Shown in pieces: positions 7,913-16,409 of a stretch of DNA of 64,000 nucleotides. The position numbers and the translations under genes were made by a program. The stretch covers positions 90,854 to 154,853 of the forward strand of contig NZ_JAAIYA010000016.1 in the NCBI RefSeq assembly GCF_010894405.1, in the 5' to 3' direction. This DNA is from Pyxidicoccus caerfyrddinensis (lineage in GTDB: Bacteria > Myxococcota > Myxococcia > Myxococcales > Myxococcaceae). Below the pieces are notes generated by a model. The model was given only the letters and a program-made list of their open reading frames with translations. It did no database searches and was not told where the DNA came from. Within the stretch, counting starts at the first letter, position 1. Each line of letters begins with the position of its first letter.

Positions 7913-10900
7913 ATGCTGTTACACCGCAATGTCTGGAGCAGCGTCCTGGCCCTCGTGGGGAGCGCGCTCCTGTGGTCCTGCGCGAAGGAGGGCCCGGAGC
8001 CCGCCGACGGCAACGTCGTGGCCTCCATCGCCGCGCCCCTGGCCGTGGCCCCCGGCTGGACCGCGACCGCGTCCATGGCCGCTCCGCGCGCGCAGCATGC
8101 CGCCTTGCTGCTCGGCTCCGGCAAGCTCCTGGTCATCAATGGCGTCAGCAGGACGGGCTTCGTCACCACCGCGGAACTCTACGACCCGGCCACCAATACC
8201 TGGACCTCCGCGGGAGCACCCGGCATCCAGGGCAACGTCACGCTGGCCGTGCTCCTCCCCAATGGCAGGGCGCTCGCGCTGACGGATGGGTCCGCGGTCG
8301 GGCGCCTCTACGACCCCGTGACGGGTGCCTGGACGGCCACGGGCCCCATGGCGGCCACCCGCGGCCTGCCCACCCTTACCGCCCTGGACTCGGGGAAGGT
8401 GCTGGTCGCCGGTGGCACGGGGAGCGGAGGCGTCCGGCTCACCTCCGCCGAGCTGTACGACCCCGCCACCAACACGTTCTCCCCCGCCGGCAACATGACC
8501 CTGGGCCGGGGGGCGCACTCCTCCACGCGGCTCCAGGACGGCCGGGTGCTCGCGGTGAGCGGCTTCGACCAGGCCGGTGAGGTCCCCGGCGCCGACCTCT
8601 ATGACCCCGCGACGGGCACCTGGACCGCCGCCGCGCCACCCCTCGTCGCGCGGCACTACTTCACCAGCACGCTGCTTCCCGATGGCCGCGTGCTGATTGC
8701 CGGCGGCTTCACCAGCGGCGGCAGCACGACCCAGGCGGAGCTGTATGACCCGGCGAGCAACACGTGGACCGCCACGGGCAGCCTGGCCTTCGCACGCTCG
8801 GGCCACATGGCCACGCTGCTGCCGGACGGCAGGGTCCTGGTCACCGGCGGCTCCGTTTTCCGCGCGGCTCCGCAGCAGGTCTCGGAAATCTATGACCCCG
8901 CCACCGGGCTGTGGTCCGCCGGGGGCACGATGGTGGTTGGGCGGGAGAACCACACCGCGACGCTGCTGCCGTCCGGCAAGGTGCTGGTCGCGGGCGGCTA
9001 CACCCAGGCGCCGAGCCTGACCTTCTTTGAGAGCACGGAGCTCTATGACCCGGGCGTCAACGCGTGGACCCCGGCCGGCGCGCCAGGCGGCGCCCGGGTG
9101 GACCCCGTGGTGGCCCTGCTGCCCACGGGCCGGGTCCTCGTCGCGGGTGGACGCGACGGCGGCGGCGCGGCGCTGGCCTCGGCGCAGCTCTATGACCGGA
9201 CGGGCAACACCTGGACGCCCGCGCCGAACCTCTCCATCCCTCGCGAGCGCGCCACGGCGACCGTGCTGCGCTCGGGCGCGGTGCTCGTCGTGGGTGGCTC
9301 GAACGGCGGAACCTCGGTGGCCTCCACCGATCGCTACGATGCGACCGCCAATGCCTGGAGCCCGGCGGCAGCGCTCGTCGGCGCCCGGCACTTCCACACC
9401 GCCACGCTCCTCGCCGACGGCAGGGTGTTCGTCGTGGGCGGGCAGCGCGACGCCACGGTGCTCGCGACGACGGAGCTGTATGACCCCGCGGCCAACACGT
9501 GGACCCCCGCGGCCTCCCTGGCCACGGCCCGGTCCGCGCATGCCGCCGCGCTGCTTCCCGATGGCAGGGTGCTCGTCGCGGGCGGCCGCGACGGCGGCGG
9601 TACGGCGCTCGTCACGGCGGAGGTGTACGACCCGGCCAACAACACCTGGGCTCCCGCCTCCGGACTGGGGCAGGGCCGCGAGGGTCTCACGCTGACGCTG
9701 CTGCCGTCCGGGCAGGTGCTGGCGGCGGGCGGGCTCTCGGGCGCCTTCGGGCTCACGTCGACGGCGCTCTATGACGCCGCCACCAACTCGTGGGCCGGGG
9801 GGCCCCCGCTCCCCCAGGCACACGGGTACCACACCGCGACGCTCGCGCCGTCGGGCAAGGTCCTGGTCGCGGGGGGCCTGAGCGCGCCGGGCACGCCCTC
9901 CACCTCGGCGGAGGTCTATGACCCCTCCATTCGCGACTGGACGTCCGTCAGTGCTCCGTCCGCGCGCGGGGGGCTCATCGCCGTGGCCCTGCCCTCGGGC
10001 GAGGTGCTGCTCGCGGGTGGCACGGCCGCGACGGGGGCCGAGCTGTACGACGACACCGGCGCGCAGCCCGCGTGGCGCCCGGTGGTGAGTCAGCCGGATG
10101 TCCTCGTCCAAGCCTGTCCGAGCGTCCTCCAGGGCCTGCGCTTCCAGGGCGTCTCGGGCGCGAGCGGCGGCTCCTACTCTGACTCCCCGACGGACTTCCC
10201 CCTGGTGCGCCTGCGGGGCGCGGAGGGCGGGCGACTCTGGACGCTTCCCGCCACCGGCATGTCCCGCACGAGCGCGACAGTGACCGTCCCGGCCGACGTC
10301 CCGCTGGGGCCGTATGCGCTGTCCGTCTTCGCCAATGCCATCCCGGGCGGGCGCATGGTGACGGTGGTCCCCAATGCCGCGCCCACGGCGCAGCCGCAGA
10401 CGGTGTCCACGACCCCCGGTGTTCCCGTGGCCATCACCCTCGTGGGGACGGACCCGGACGCGGGGCAGACGTTGAGCTGGACGGTTGTCACGCCTCCCCA
10501 GCACGGGACGCTGAGCGGCACGCCGCCGAACCTCACGTACACGCCCACGCCGGGCTACGCGGGCCCCGACAGCTTCACCTTCCGGGTCCGGGACTGCGGC
10601 CTGGACAGCAATGTCGCCACGGTGGACCTCAACGTCACGAACACGGGCCCCGCCATCACCTGCCCCGCGAACACCGTGAGCGAAGCGACGGGCCCCAACG
10701 GCGCCCCGGGAAGCTGGCCGCCCGCCACCGCCACCGACGTGGAGACCCCCAACCCCACCATCACCTATTCGCCTCCCAGCGGGAGCACCTTCCCCCTCGG
10801 GAGCACCACTGTCACGGCCACCGCGACGGACGGCTCGGGCAGCACGGCGACGTGCACGTTCCAGTTCACCGTCGTGGACACGCGGCCTCCCACCCTCAGG

Positions 10901-11473
10901 TGTCCCGCGTCGCGGAGGGTGGAGGCCACGAGCGCCGCGGGGGCCACCGACACCTGGGCACCGGGGACGGCTTCGGATGTCGTCACGACCAATCCCACCG
11001 TGACGTCCTCGCCGGCCTCGGGCAGCACCTTCCCGCTCGGCACCACGGATGTCACCGTCACCGCCACGGACGCGGCGGGCAACACGGCCACGTGCACGTT
11101 CCAGGTCATCGTCGAGGACACCACGGACCCGACCGTGACGTGCCCGGCGGACGTGGAGTTGGCCCCGGAGGGGCCCTCGGGCACACCCGTGACGTACGAG
11201 CCCCCCGTGGTCTCCGACGCCGTCTCCGTGCCGACGGTGACCGCCTCGCCGCCCTCGGGCAGCCGCTTCCCGACGGGGGTCTCGCGCGTCTCCTACACCG
11301 TCACGGACGCGGCCGGTAACTCGGCGCAGTGCTTCTTCCAGGTGACGGTGCAGACCCCGGTGGTGTCCATCGCCGGAGGCGGCTGCCAGAGCACGGGCAG
11401 CGGGACGGCCGCGTCGCTGGTGCTCCTGGTGGCAATGGCTTTGTGGAGCGGCCTGCGCCGTCGCCGCTCCTGA
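7913..11473 (+). CDS. Kelch-repeat / HYR-domain surface protein with MYXO-CTERM-like tail
   Basis: A protein of 1186 residues from ATG 7913 (a GTG at 7910 is an alternative; GGAG at 7901 serves either). A hydrophobic N-terminus ends in LLWSC, a possible lipobox although Trp at -2 is unusual. Residues about 40-690 are Kelch-type units of about 50 residues (HTATLLPDGRVLVTGG ... ELYDPATNTW), enough for two beta-propellers. A cadherin-like Ig module (about 820-912) is followed by three HYR modules starting near residues 914, 994 and 1074. The C-terminus has GGGCQSTGSG, a hydrophobic helix and RRRRS, the Cys-TM-Arg pattern of MYXO-CTERM surface sorting. The likely role is an outer-surface or secreted adhesion or binding protein. 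The OmpA protein follows 29 bases downstream. Confidence 0.85.
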   Translation: MLLHRNVWSSVLALVGSALLWSCAKEGPEPADGNVVASIAAPLAVAPGWTATASMAAPRAQHAALLLGSGKLLVINGVSRTGFVTTAELYDPATNTWTSAGAPGIQGNVTLAVLLPNGRALALTDGSAVGRLYDPVTGAWTATGPMAATRGLPTLTALDSGKVLVAGGTGSGGVRLTSAELYDPATNTFSPAGNMTLGRGAHSSTRLQDGRVLAVSGFDQAGEVPGADLYDPATGTWTAAAPPLVARHYFTSTLLPDGRVLIAGGFTSGGSTTQAELYDPASNTWTATGSLAFARSGHMATLLPDGRVLVTGGSVFRAAPQQVSEIYDPATGLWSAGGTMVVGRENHTATLLPSGKVLVAGGYTQAPSLTFFESTELYDPGVNAWTPAGAPGGARVDPVVALLPTGRVLVAGGRDGGGAALASAQLYDRTGNTWTPAPNLSIPRERATATVLRSGAVLVVGGSNGGTSVASTDRYDATANAWSPAAALVGARHFHTATLLADGRVFVVGGQRDATVLATTELYDPAANTWTPAASLATARSAHAAALLPDGRVLVAGGRDGGGTALVTAEVYDPANNTWAPASGLGQGREGLTLTLLPSGQVLAAGGLSGAFGLTSTALYDAATNSWAGGPPLPQAHGYHTATLAPSGKVLVAGGLSAPGTPSTSAEVYDPSIRDWTSVSAPSARGGLIAVALPSGEVLLAGGTAATGAELYDDTGAQPAWRPVVSQPDVLVQACPSVLQGLRFQGVSGASGGSYSDSPTDFPLVRLRGAEGGRLWTLPATGMSRTSATVTVPADVPLGPYALSVFANAIPGGRMVTVVPNAAPTAQPQTVSTTPGVPVAITLVGTDPDAGQTLSWTVVTPPQHGTLSGTPPNLTYTPTPGYAGPDSFTFRVRDCGLDSNVATVDLNVTNTGPAITCPANTVSEATGPNGAPGSWPPATATDVETPNPTITYSPPSGSTFPLGSTTVTATATDGSGSTATCTFQFTVVDTRPPTLRCPASRRVEATSAAGATDTWAPGTASDVVTTNPTVTSSPASGSTFPLGTTDVTVTATDAAGNTATCTFQVIVEDTTDPTVTCPADVELAPEGPSGTPVTYEPPVVSDAVSVPTVTASPPSGSRFPTGVSRVSYTVTDAAGNSAQCFFQVTVQTPVVSIAGGGCQSTGSGTAASLVLLVAMALWSGLRRRRS

Positions 11474-11502
11474 ACAGCTCGCACGAACCCCCTTCTTCGC
11501 GA

Positions 11503-13179
11503 ATGGACCTCTCCTTGCGTACACAGGCTCCGTGCCGGGCGCTGGCCGCGCTGCTGGCCGTCTTCCTCGCCCCCGCCGCTCTGGCCCAGAGCGCCGGGCC
11601 CGTCCTCCCCATGGACCTGGAGCGCCTGCGCTTCAGTCCCGGGGCGACGGACTCGATGCTGGTGGACACCGGCCACGTGCTCCCCGAGGGCGGCTACCGG
11701 CTGATGCTCATGGTCGGCTACGAGCGCGGCATCCTGCTGCTGGAGGGCGCTGATGGCGTGGAGCGCGACATCATCGACTACCGCGTGGCGAGCTGGCTCG
11801 CCGGTGCGTGGTCACCCACCGAGCGCCTGGAGTTGTCCGCGAAGCTGCCCGTCATCATCACCCAGGGCGGCAGTGGCGCGGACCAGCTGGTCGGCGTGAC
11901 GGAGCCGAAGTCCTTCGGGCTCGGGACGCCGGAGCTGGGCGCGCGCTACTCGCTGCTTCGCCGCGAGGACGGTGCGCCGGTGTTCCTCGGCCTCGGCCTG
12001 GACATCGGACTGCCCGGCGGTACGGCGAGCGCGTTCGGCCGGCAGGACGGCTGGGCCGGGTTCCAGGTCGCGCCCCGGGTGGCCGTGGGACGCGAGGTGG
12101 GCCCGGTGTCGCTGGGCGCCAGCGTGGGCGTGAGGATTCGCTCCACGGAGGTCCAACCCGGCCGCGACTTCGGAAGCGAGCTGGAGCAGTCGCTGGTGGT
12201 GGCCACGCGCGGCGAGGGCCTGCGCGGCGAAGTCGCCCTGCAGGCGTCCGAGTCGCTCGTGGAGTCGGATGTGGCGCTGGAGCTGCTCGGCGGCTTGCGG
12301 CTGCCGGTGGGCCACGGCTTCGAGGCCTTCGCGCTGGCGGGGCATGGCTTCACGGACATTCCGGGCACGCCCTCGCTCCGCATCAACGCGGGCATCGCCT
12401 GGGCCCACACGCCGCCTTCGCGCGAGGACCCGTGCAAGGGCGGACGGACCCACACGCCCGAGCAGTGCCCGGACCTGGACGACGATGGCGACTCGGTGGC
12501 CAACGCGCAGGACCGCTGCCCGCTCGAGGCCGGCGTGGTGGAGAACGCGGGCTGTCCGGATGGCGACTCGGATGGGGACAGCGTCGTGGACCGCCTGGAC
12601 AAGTGCCCCTCCGAGCCGGGGCTCCCGCGCTACCAGGGGTGCCCCGCGCCCGACGCGGATGGCGATGGCATTCCGGATGACGAGGACGCCTGCCCCAAGG
12701 AGGCCGGCGTCGCGGCGAATCGCGGCTGCCCCGTCAAGGAGGAGAAGCCCGCCGAGGCGCCGCCTCCGGAAGCTCCGCGCGAGGAGCCGCCTCCTGCCGC
12801 GCCCCCGGCAGAGCAGACCGAGCCGCCGATGGACCACCACGTCCTCTTCCCGGTGGGACAGTCGACCCTCGAGGACGAAGAGAAGCGGCAGCTGGATGCC
12901 GTCGCGGCCTATCTGAAGGCCCACCCCAGGCTCACGGTCCGCATCGAGGGGCACACGGACAACACCGGTCCGGAGACGCTCAATCGCACGCTGAGTCAGC
13001 AGCGCGCGGACATGGTGCGCAGGTACCTCATCCAGCGCGGCGTCTCGGGCTCCCGCCTGGTCGCCAAGGGCTACGGGTCCGACCGCCCCGTGAATGGGAA
13101 CGGCACCCCCGAGGAGCAGCGCCTGAACCGCCGCGTCGAGTTCGTGACGAAGTCCTCAGGCAAGGCACCGAAGCGCTGA
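11503..13179 (+). CDS. OmpA-family outer-membrane protein with thrombospondin type 3 repeats
   Basis: A protein of 558 residues; ATG 11503 is chosen because it opens a clear signal peptide ending in APAALA-QS. Residues 25-300 form a predicted outer-membrane barrel-like region rich in alternating hydrophobic residues. Three calcium-binding TSP3-type repeats follow (CPDLDDDGDSVANAQDRCP and two more ending GCP, about residues 323-411), then a Pro/Glu-rich spacer. The C-terminal OmpA peptidoglycan-binding domain contains IEGHTDNTG and NRRVEF. It anchors the outer membrane to the wall. No Shine-Dalgarno is evident, consistent with translational dependence on the Kelch gene 29 bases upstream. The pair probably builds a common envelope structure; that is inference. 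Confidence 0.88.
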   Translation: MDLSLRTQAPCRALAALLAVFLAPAALAQSAGPVLPMDLERLRFSPGATDSMLVDTGHVLPEGGYRLMLMVGYERGILLLEGADGVERDIIDYRVASWLAGAWSPTERLELSAKLPVIITQGGSGADQLVGVTEPKSFGLGTPELGARYSLLRREDGAPVFLGLGLDIGLPGGTASAFGRQDGWAGFQVAPRVAVGREVGPVSLGASVGVRIRSTEVQPGRDFGSELEQSLVVATRGEGLRGEVALQASESLVESDVALELLGGLRLPVGHGFEAFALAGHGFTDIPGTPSLRINAGIAWAHTPPSREDPCKGGRTHTPEQCPDLDDDGDSVANAQDRCPLEAGVVENAGCPDGDSDGDSVVDRLDKCPSEPGLPRYQGCPAPDADGDGIPDDEDACPKEAGVAANRGCPVKEEKPAEAPPPEAPREEPPPAAPPAEQTEPPMDHHVLFPVGQSTLEDEEKRQLDAVAAYLKAHPRLTVRIEGHTDNTGPETLNRTLSQQRADMVRRYLIQRGVSGSRLVAKGYGSDRPVNGNGTPEEQRLNRRVEFVTKSSGKAPKR

Positions 13180-13201
13180 GTCCGCCGCGCGAAGGCAGAA
13201 C

Positions 13202-13226
13202 GGCGACCCGGTGAAACCGGGTCGCC
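13202..13226. terminator. bidirectional stem-loop terminator
   Basis: GGCGACCCGGT and ACCGGGTCGCC are perfectly complementary over 11 bp with a GAA loop. The stem lies between the convergent OmpA gene (stop 13179) and the oxidase gene (stop 13263). It lacks a long U-tract in either direction, as is common in GC-rich genomes. Confidence 0.65.
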
Positions 13227-13262
13227 AGCCCTGGGTCCTCGACGTGCGCCGGAGGAGCCGCC

Positions 13263-14717
13263 TCAGTGCGGCAGCTCCTCGGCCCCGGTCGTGGCGGGGC
13301 GGATGTTCTGATTCACGTGGAAGAGGTTGTCCGGGTCGTAGCGCTTCTTCACCTCGACCAGCCGGGCGTAGTTGTCCCGGTACGTGGCCTGCACGCGCTC
13401 CTGGCCCTCATCCATCATGAAGTTCACGTAGGCGCCGCCCGCGGAGTAGGGGTGCAGCGCGTTCCAGTAGTCCTTCGTCCAGGCGGAGATTTCCTGCGCC
13501 TTGGCGGGCGAGGGGTCCACGCCGACGATGACCTCGGCCCAGCGCACATCCCGGAAGCTGAAGGCGGTCTCGTCGGGGCGCACCCGGTGCACCGCCCCGT
13601 CGATGGGATAGAAGTGCATGGTGGAGTGCATCGTCGGCAGCTGCTCGCCGAACTCCGCGTGCCTGGCGATGGCCGCGTCTGACAATTCCTTCACGAAGTC
13701 CGCGCGCCAGTACCACTGCAGGCCGGGCGGGTAGAGCCCGTCGAACATGCTCTGCAGGGCGGGGTAGGGCATGGGCTGCACGCCGTGCAGCGCCGGGGAA
13801 AGCGCCCGCACCGGCGCGAATATCTCATCCGCGCGCGCCGGGTCCCCGGTGTAGCACCACACCACCGCGCACATCTTCTTGAGGTGCAACTGCTCGGGGA
13901 AGGGCGCCACGGGCGGCACCGTCATGAAGGCGAAGAAGCCGCCGAGCTCCTCCGGCGCGGCGGTGATGAACTCGCGGTACCACTGCATCACCTCCACCGC
14001 GCGCTCCACGGGCCAGAGGGTGGGGCCGCCGATGACGTTGTCCACCGGGTGGGCCCGGAAGAGGAAGGAAGTGACGACGCCGAAGTTGCCGCCGCCGCCG
14101 CGCACCGCCCAGAACAGGTCCGGGTGCTGCTCGGCGCTCGCGGTGACGAAGCGCCCATCCGCGAGCACCAGGTCCACGGCGAGCAGGTTGTCGATGGTGA
14201 GGCCGTAGCGGCGCGAGAGGTGGCCCAGGCCGCCGCCCAGGGTGAGCCCCCCCACGCCCGTGGTGGAGATGATGCCCGAGGGGACGGCGAGGCCGAACGC
14301 GTGCGTGGCATGGTCTACGTCACCCCAGACGTTGCCACCGGCGACCCGCACCGTGCGCGCGGCGGGGTCCACCCGCACGCCCCGCATTCGCGACAGGTCC
14401 GCGACCAGGCCCCCCTCGCAGATGCCCAGTCCGCCGCCGTTGTGCCCACCTCCGCGAATGGCCAGGGTGACGCCCTGCTCGCGGGCGAAGCCGACCGAGG
14501 CGATGACATCCGCCACGTCGGCGCACCGGGCGATGAGTGCCGGGTGCTTCTGAATCATGGCGTTGTAGACGCGGCAGCTCTCCTCGTAGTCGGCGTCTCC
14601 GGGCCGGACGAGTCCGCCCCGCAGCTGAGCCCGAAGTTGCTCCACCAGGTCAGGCGTCATCCCGGGCGGAAGCCCGCCGCCCGCCCGGGCCTGTGCACGC
14701 TGGGTTTCCAGGGTCAT
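13263..14717 (-). CDS. FAD-binding oxidoreductase, berberine bridge enzyme (BBE)-like
   Basis: A protein of 484 residues from ATG 14717; longer upstream starts lack family similarity. The PCMH-type FAD-binding domain spans about residues 45-215, with IRGGGHNGGGLG supplying the conserved His for covalent flavin attachment and TTGVGGLTLGGGLGHLSRR as the second nucleotide-binding block. The C-terminal BBE motif is seen near the end (YDPDNLFHVNQNI). The canonical second attachment cysteine of bicovalent members is not visible (the motif reads GLGHLSRRYG where GxCxxxG-type members have Cys), so single His-linked FAD is likely. These enzymes oxidise alcohols, sugars or polyketide/terpenoid intermediates with O2. 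No signal peptide is seen and the substrate is unknown. The flanking minus-strand gene is 177 bases upstream, so it is probably monocistronic. Confidence 0.85.
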   Translation of the reverse strand: MTLETQRAQARAGGGLPPGMTPDLVEQLRAQLRGGLVRPGDADYEESCRVYNAMIQKHPALIARCADVADVIASVGFAREQGVTLAIRGGGHNGGGLGICEGGLVADLSRMRGVRVDPAARTVRVAGGNVWGDVDHATHAFGLAVPSGIISTTGVGGLTLGGGLGHLSRRYGLTIDNLLAVDLVLADGRFVTASAEQHPDLFWAVRGGGGNFGVVTSFLFRAHPVDNVIGGPTLWPVERAVEVMQWYREFITAAPEELGGFFAFMTVPPVAPFPEQLHLKKMCAVVWCYTGDPARADEIFAPVRALSPALHGVQPMPYPALQSMFDGLYPPGLQWYWRADFVKELSDAAIARHAEFGEQLPTMHSTMHFYPIDGAVHRVRPDETAFSFRDVRWAEVIVGVDPSPAKAQEISAWTKDYWNALHPYSAGGAYVNFMMDEGQERVQATYRDNYARLVEVKKRYDPDNLFHVNQNIRPATTGAEELPH

Positions 14718-14894
14718 GGTGCTCTTCCTCCGCAGGGGGGCGCGGTCGGAGCGTCCCCGCACCTCCCAAGCTAGGAATGGCCGGTGCACACCTGGGCAGG
14801 CACGCGGGACGGGGCGCCCCGGCACGCACCGCGCGGGGGCGGCGGGCGCGGCGCTCGGCGGGTCCGACGCCGGTGACCTGGCAGGCCTCGAAGG

Positions 14895-16316
14895 CTATTT
14901 CCCAATCCACGCCGCGAAGCGCTTGTCCAGGAGCGCCGCCGCCTTGTCGACGGCGTCCCAGGTGTCGTCATCGAGCTTCGGCTCGTCGTGGCCGAAGCGG
15001 CCCGCGCGCTTTCCGAACGTCTTCTTGAGGTCGGCCGTAATCCACAGCCCGTTCATGTTGTGGAACCAGCGCCACGCCATCGTGCCAAGCCCCGGAGCAT
15101 CGCGGAGGTGGTCGTCCCAGAGGCCGCGCGGAAGCGCCTGCTTCACGAGCTCCGAACCCTTCGCCTTGCGCGCCGCGACTGCCGCGAGCAGCTCGCGGTG
15201 CGCCGGGAACCGCGAGGTGTCGAGCAGGCCTCGGGTCGCGGCATAACCCACGAAGAGCCCCGTCGTGACGTCCGGATACCGCATGAGCGCACCGCCGCCC
15301 TTCACGCCGAGCGTGACGGTGATGACGTCGTCGAACTCAATCTCGAGCTCCACCTGCGCTCCGGTGTCGAGCGCGTAGGTCCAGTAGGCGACGGTGAGCT
15401 CATCCTCGTCCGCGAAGGAGGACCGGCGGCCGGTGGGCGCTCCGAGCAGCTTCGTGAGCTCCGCCTCCGAGGCCCCCTTCCACGGCACCCCCAGCACGGT
15501 CTCCTCGATTTTCGACCGCACCCATGCGGAGGCGACGTAGGGGATGAACGTCTTGGGGGTCTTGGGGATGGGCGGATAGGCGTCGTTCAGGATGTCGTGT
15601 GAGAAGACGAGCTCGACGCCGTGCTTCGGTGCCTCGACATTCACTGAGTCATTGTTCTCGCTGGTCGATGGCGGCACCTTCTTGCCGAGCACCCCGGTCA
15701 CATAGGCGATGACCTCGGGGGCGTCCGCGCGCTTTCCGAGAATGGACGCGAGTGCTCGAGTCTTCGGGCCGAGCTTCTTCATCACCGCGGTCGGCGCATT
15801 CTTTCTGACGGGGGCCGCCGGCGCGGGCGGGGCCGCGGCGTCACCGTCGAGCCAGGCCGCGAAGTCGAAGTCCTTCGCCTTCGGCACCTTGACCTTCTGC
15901 GTTTTGAGCCACGCAGCCAGTGCTTTCCGGCCGGAGGCTCCCTCCTCGTCGTCGAGCTCGTCGATGTCTGTCTCGCCCTTGGACCACAGCGTCAGGAACT
16001 CCTCGAGGCTGTTCGCGACGGTCCGCGCCTCGCCCTCCGAGCCGAGCAGCGCCACCGCGGGCGGGGTCTTGGCTCCCGTGTTCACGAGCGCGAGCAGCGA
16101 GCCGTCCGGAAGCTGCAGGAACGCGAAGGCGTCTCGCCGGAGTCGGGCTGCGTTCTCCGGATTCCATTCCTTCGGAATGGCCTCGGCCGCGAGCGTGTCG
16201 AACCAGCCCAGGGTTCCGTGGGTCTGCCGGCCCACCCAGGCGCCGACGTCCTCGAGCAGCGGCGGAAGTTGATGACCTGCTGGAACCTTGGAGAGCTTGA
16301 CCGTGTATTTCGCCAT
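14895..16316 (-). CDS. protein of unknown function with N-terminal SMI1/KNR4-like region
   Basis: A soluble protein of 473 residues without signal peptide or membrane segment. Residues about 15-115 resemble an SMI1/KNR4 fold (FLQLPDGSLLALVNTG ... VANSLEEFLTLW), a module often found in immunity proteins against polymorphic toxins. A low-complexity Ala/Pro linker is near residue 165. The remaining 300 residues or so are not recognised; they end in an acidic helix (GHDEPKLDDDTWDAVDKA). No adjacent toxin gene is visible. The gene stands alone between the histidine kinase and the oxidase. An immunity-like role is only a possibility raised by the SMI1 similarity. Confidence 0.7.
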   Translation of the reverse strand: MAKYTVKLSKVPAGHQLPPLLEDVGAWVGRQTHGTLGWFDTLAAEAIPKEWNPENAARLRRDAFAFLQLPDGSLLALVNTGAKTPPAVALLGSEGEARTVANSLEEFLTLWSKGETDIDELDDEEGASGRKALAAWLKTQKVKVPKAKDFDFAAWLDGDAAAPPAPAAPVRKNAPTAVMKKLGPKTRALASILGKRADAPEVIAYVTGVLGKKVPPSTSENNDSVNVEAPKHGVELVFSHDILNDAYPPIPKTPKTFIPYVASAWVRSKIEETVLGVPWKGASEAELTKLLGAPTGRRSSFADEDELTVAYWTYALDTGAQVELEIEFDDVITVTLGVKGGGALMRYPDVTTGLFVGYAATRGLLDTSRFPAHRELLAAVAARKAKGSELVKQALPRGLWDDHLRDAPGLGTMAWRWFHNMNGLWITADLKKTFGKRAGRFGHDEPKLDDDTWDAVDKAAALLDKRFAAWIGK

Positions 16317-16409
16317 TCGCGTCAGCTTCGGCCACCTGTTCTACGGCGTAAAGGTCGCGGTGGGCCGGTGCGGAAGGGTTCGTCCCCAGGTCCCCGGAGT
16401 CGAGTCCGC

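Noticed and set aside
7919-11524. A 1201-codon open frame antisense to the Kelch/HYR gene
   Set aside because: It is the reverse-strand shadow of a GC-rich repetitive gene: the opposite frame has a signal peptide, domain motifs and a sorting tail, whereas this frame is Arg/Gly/Ala-rich with no recognisable motif.
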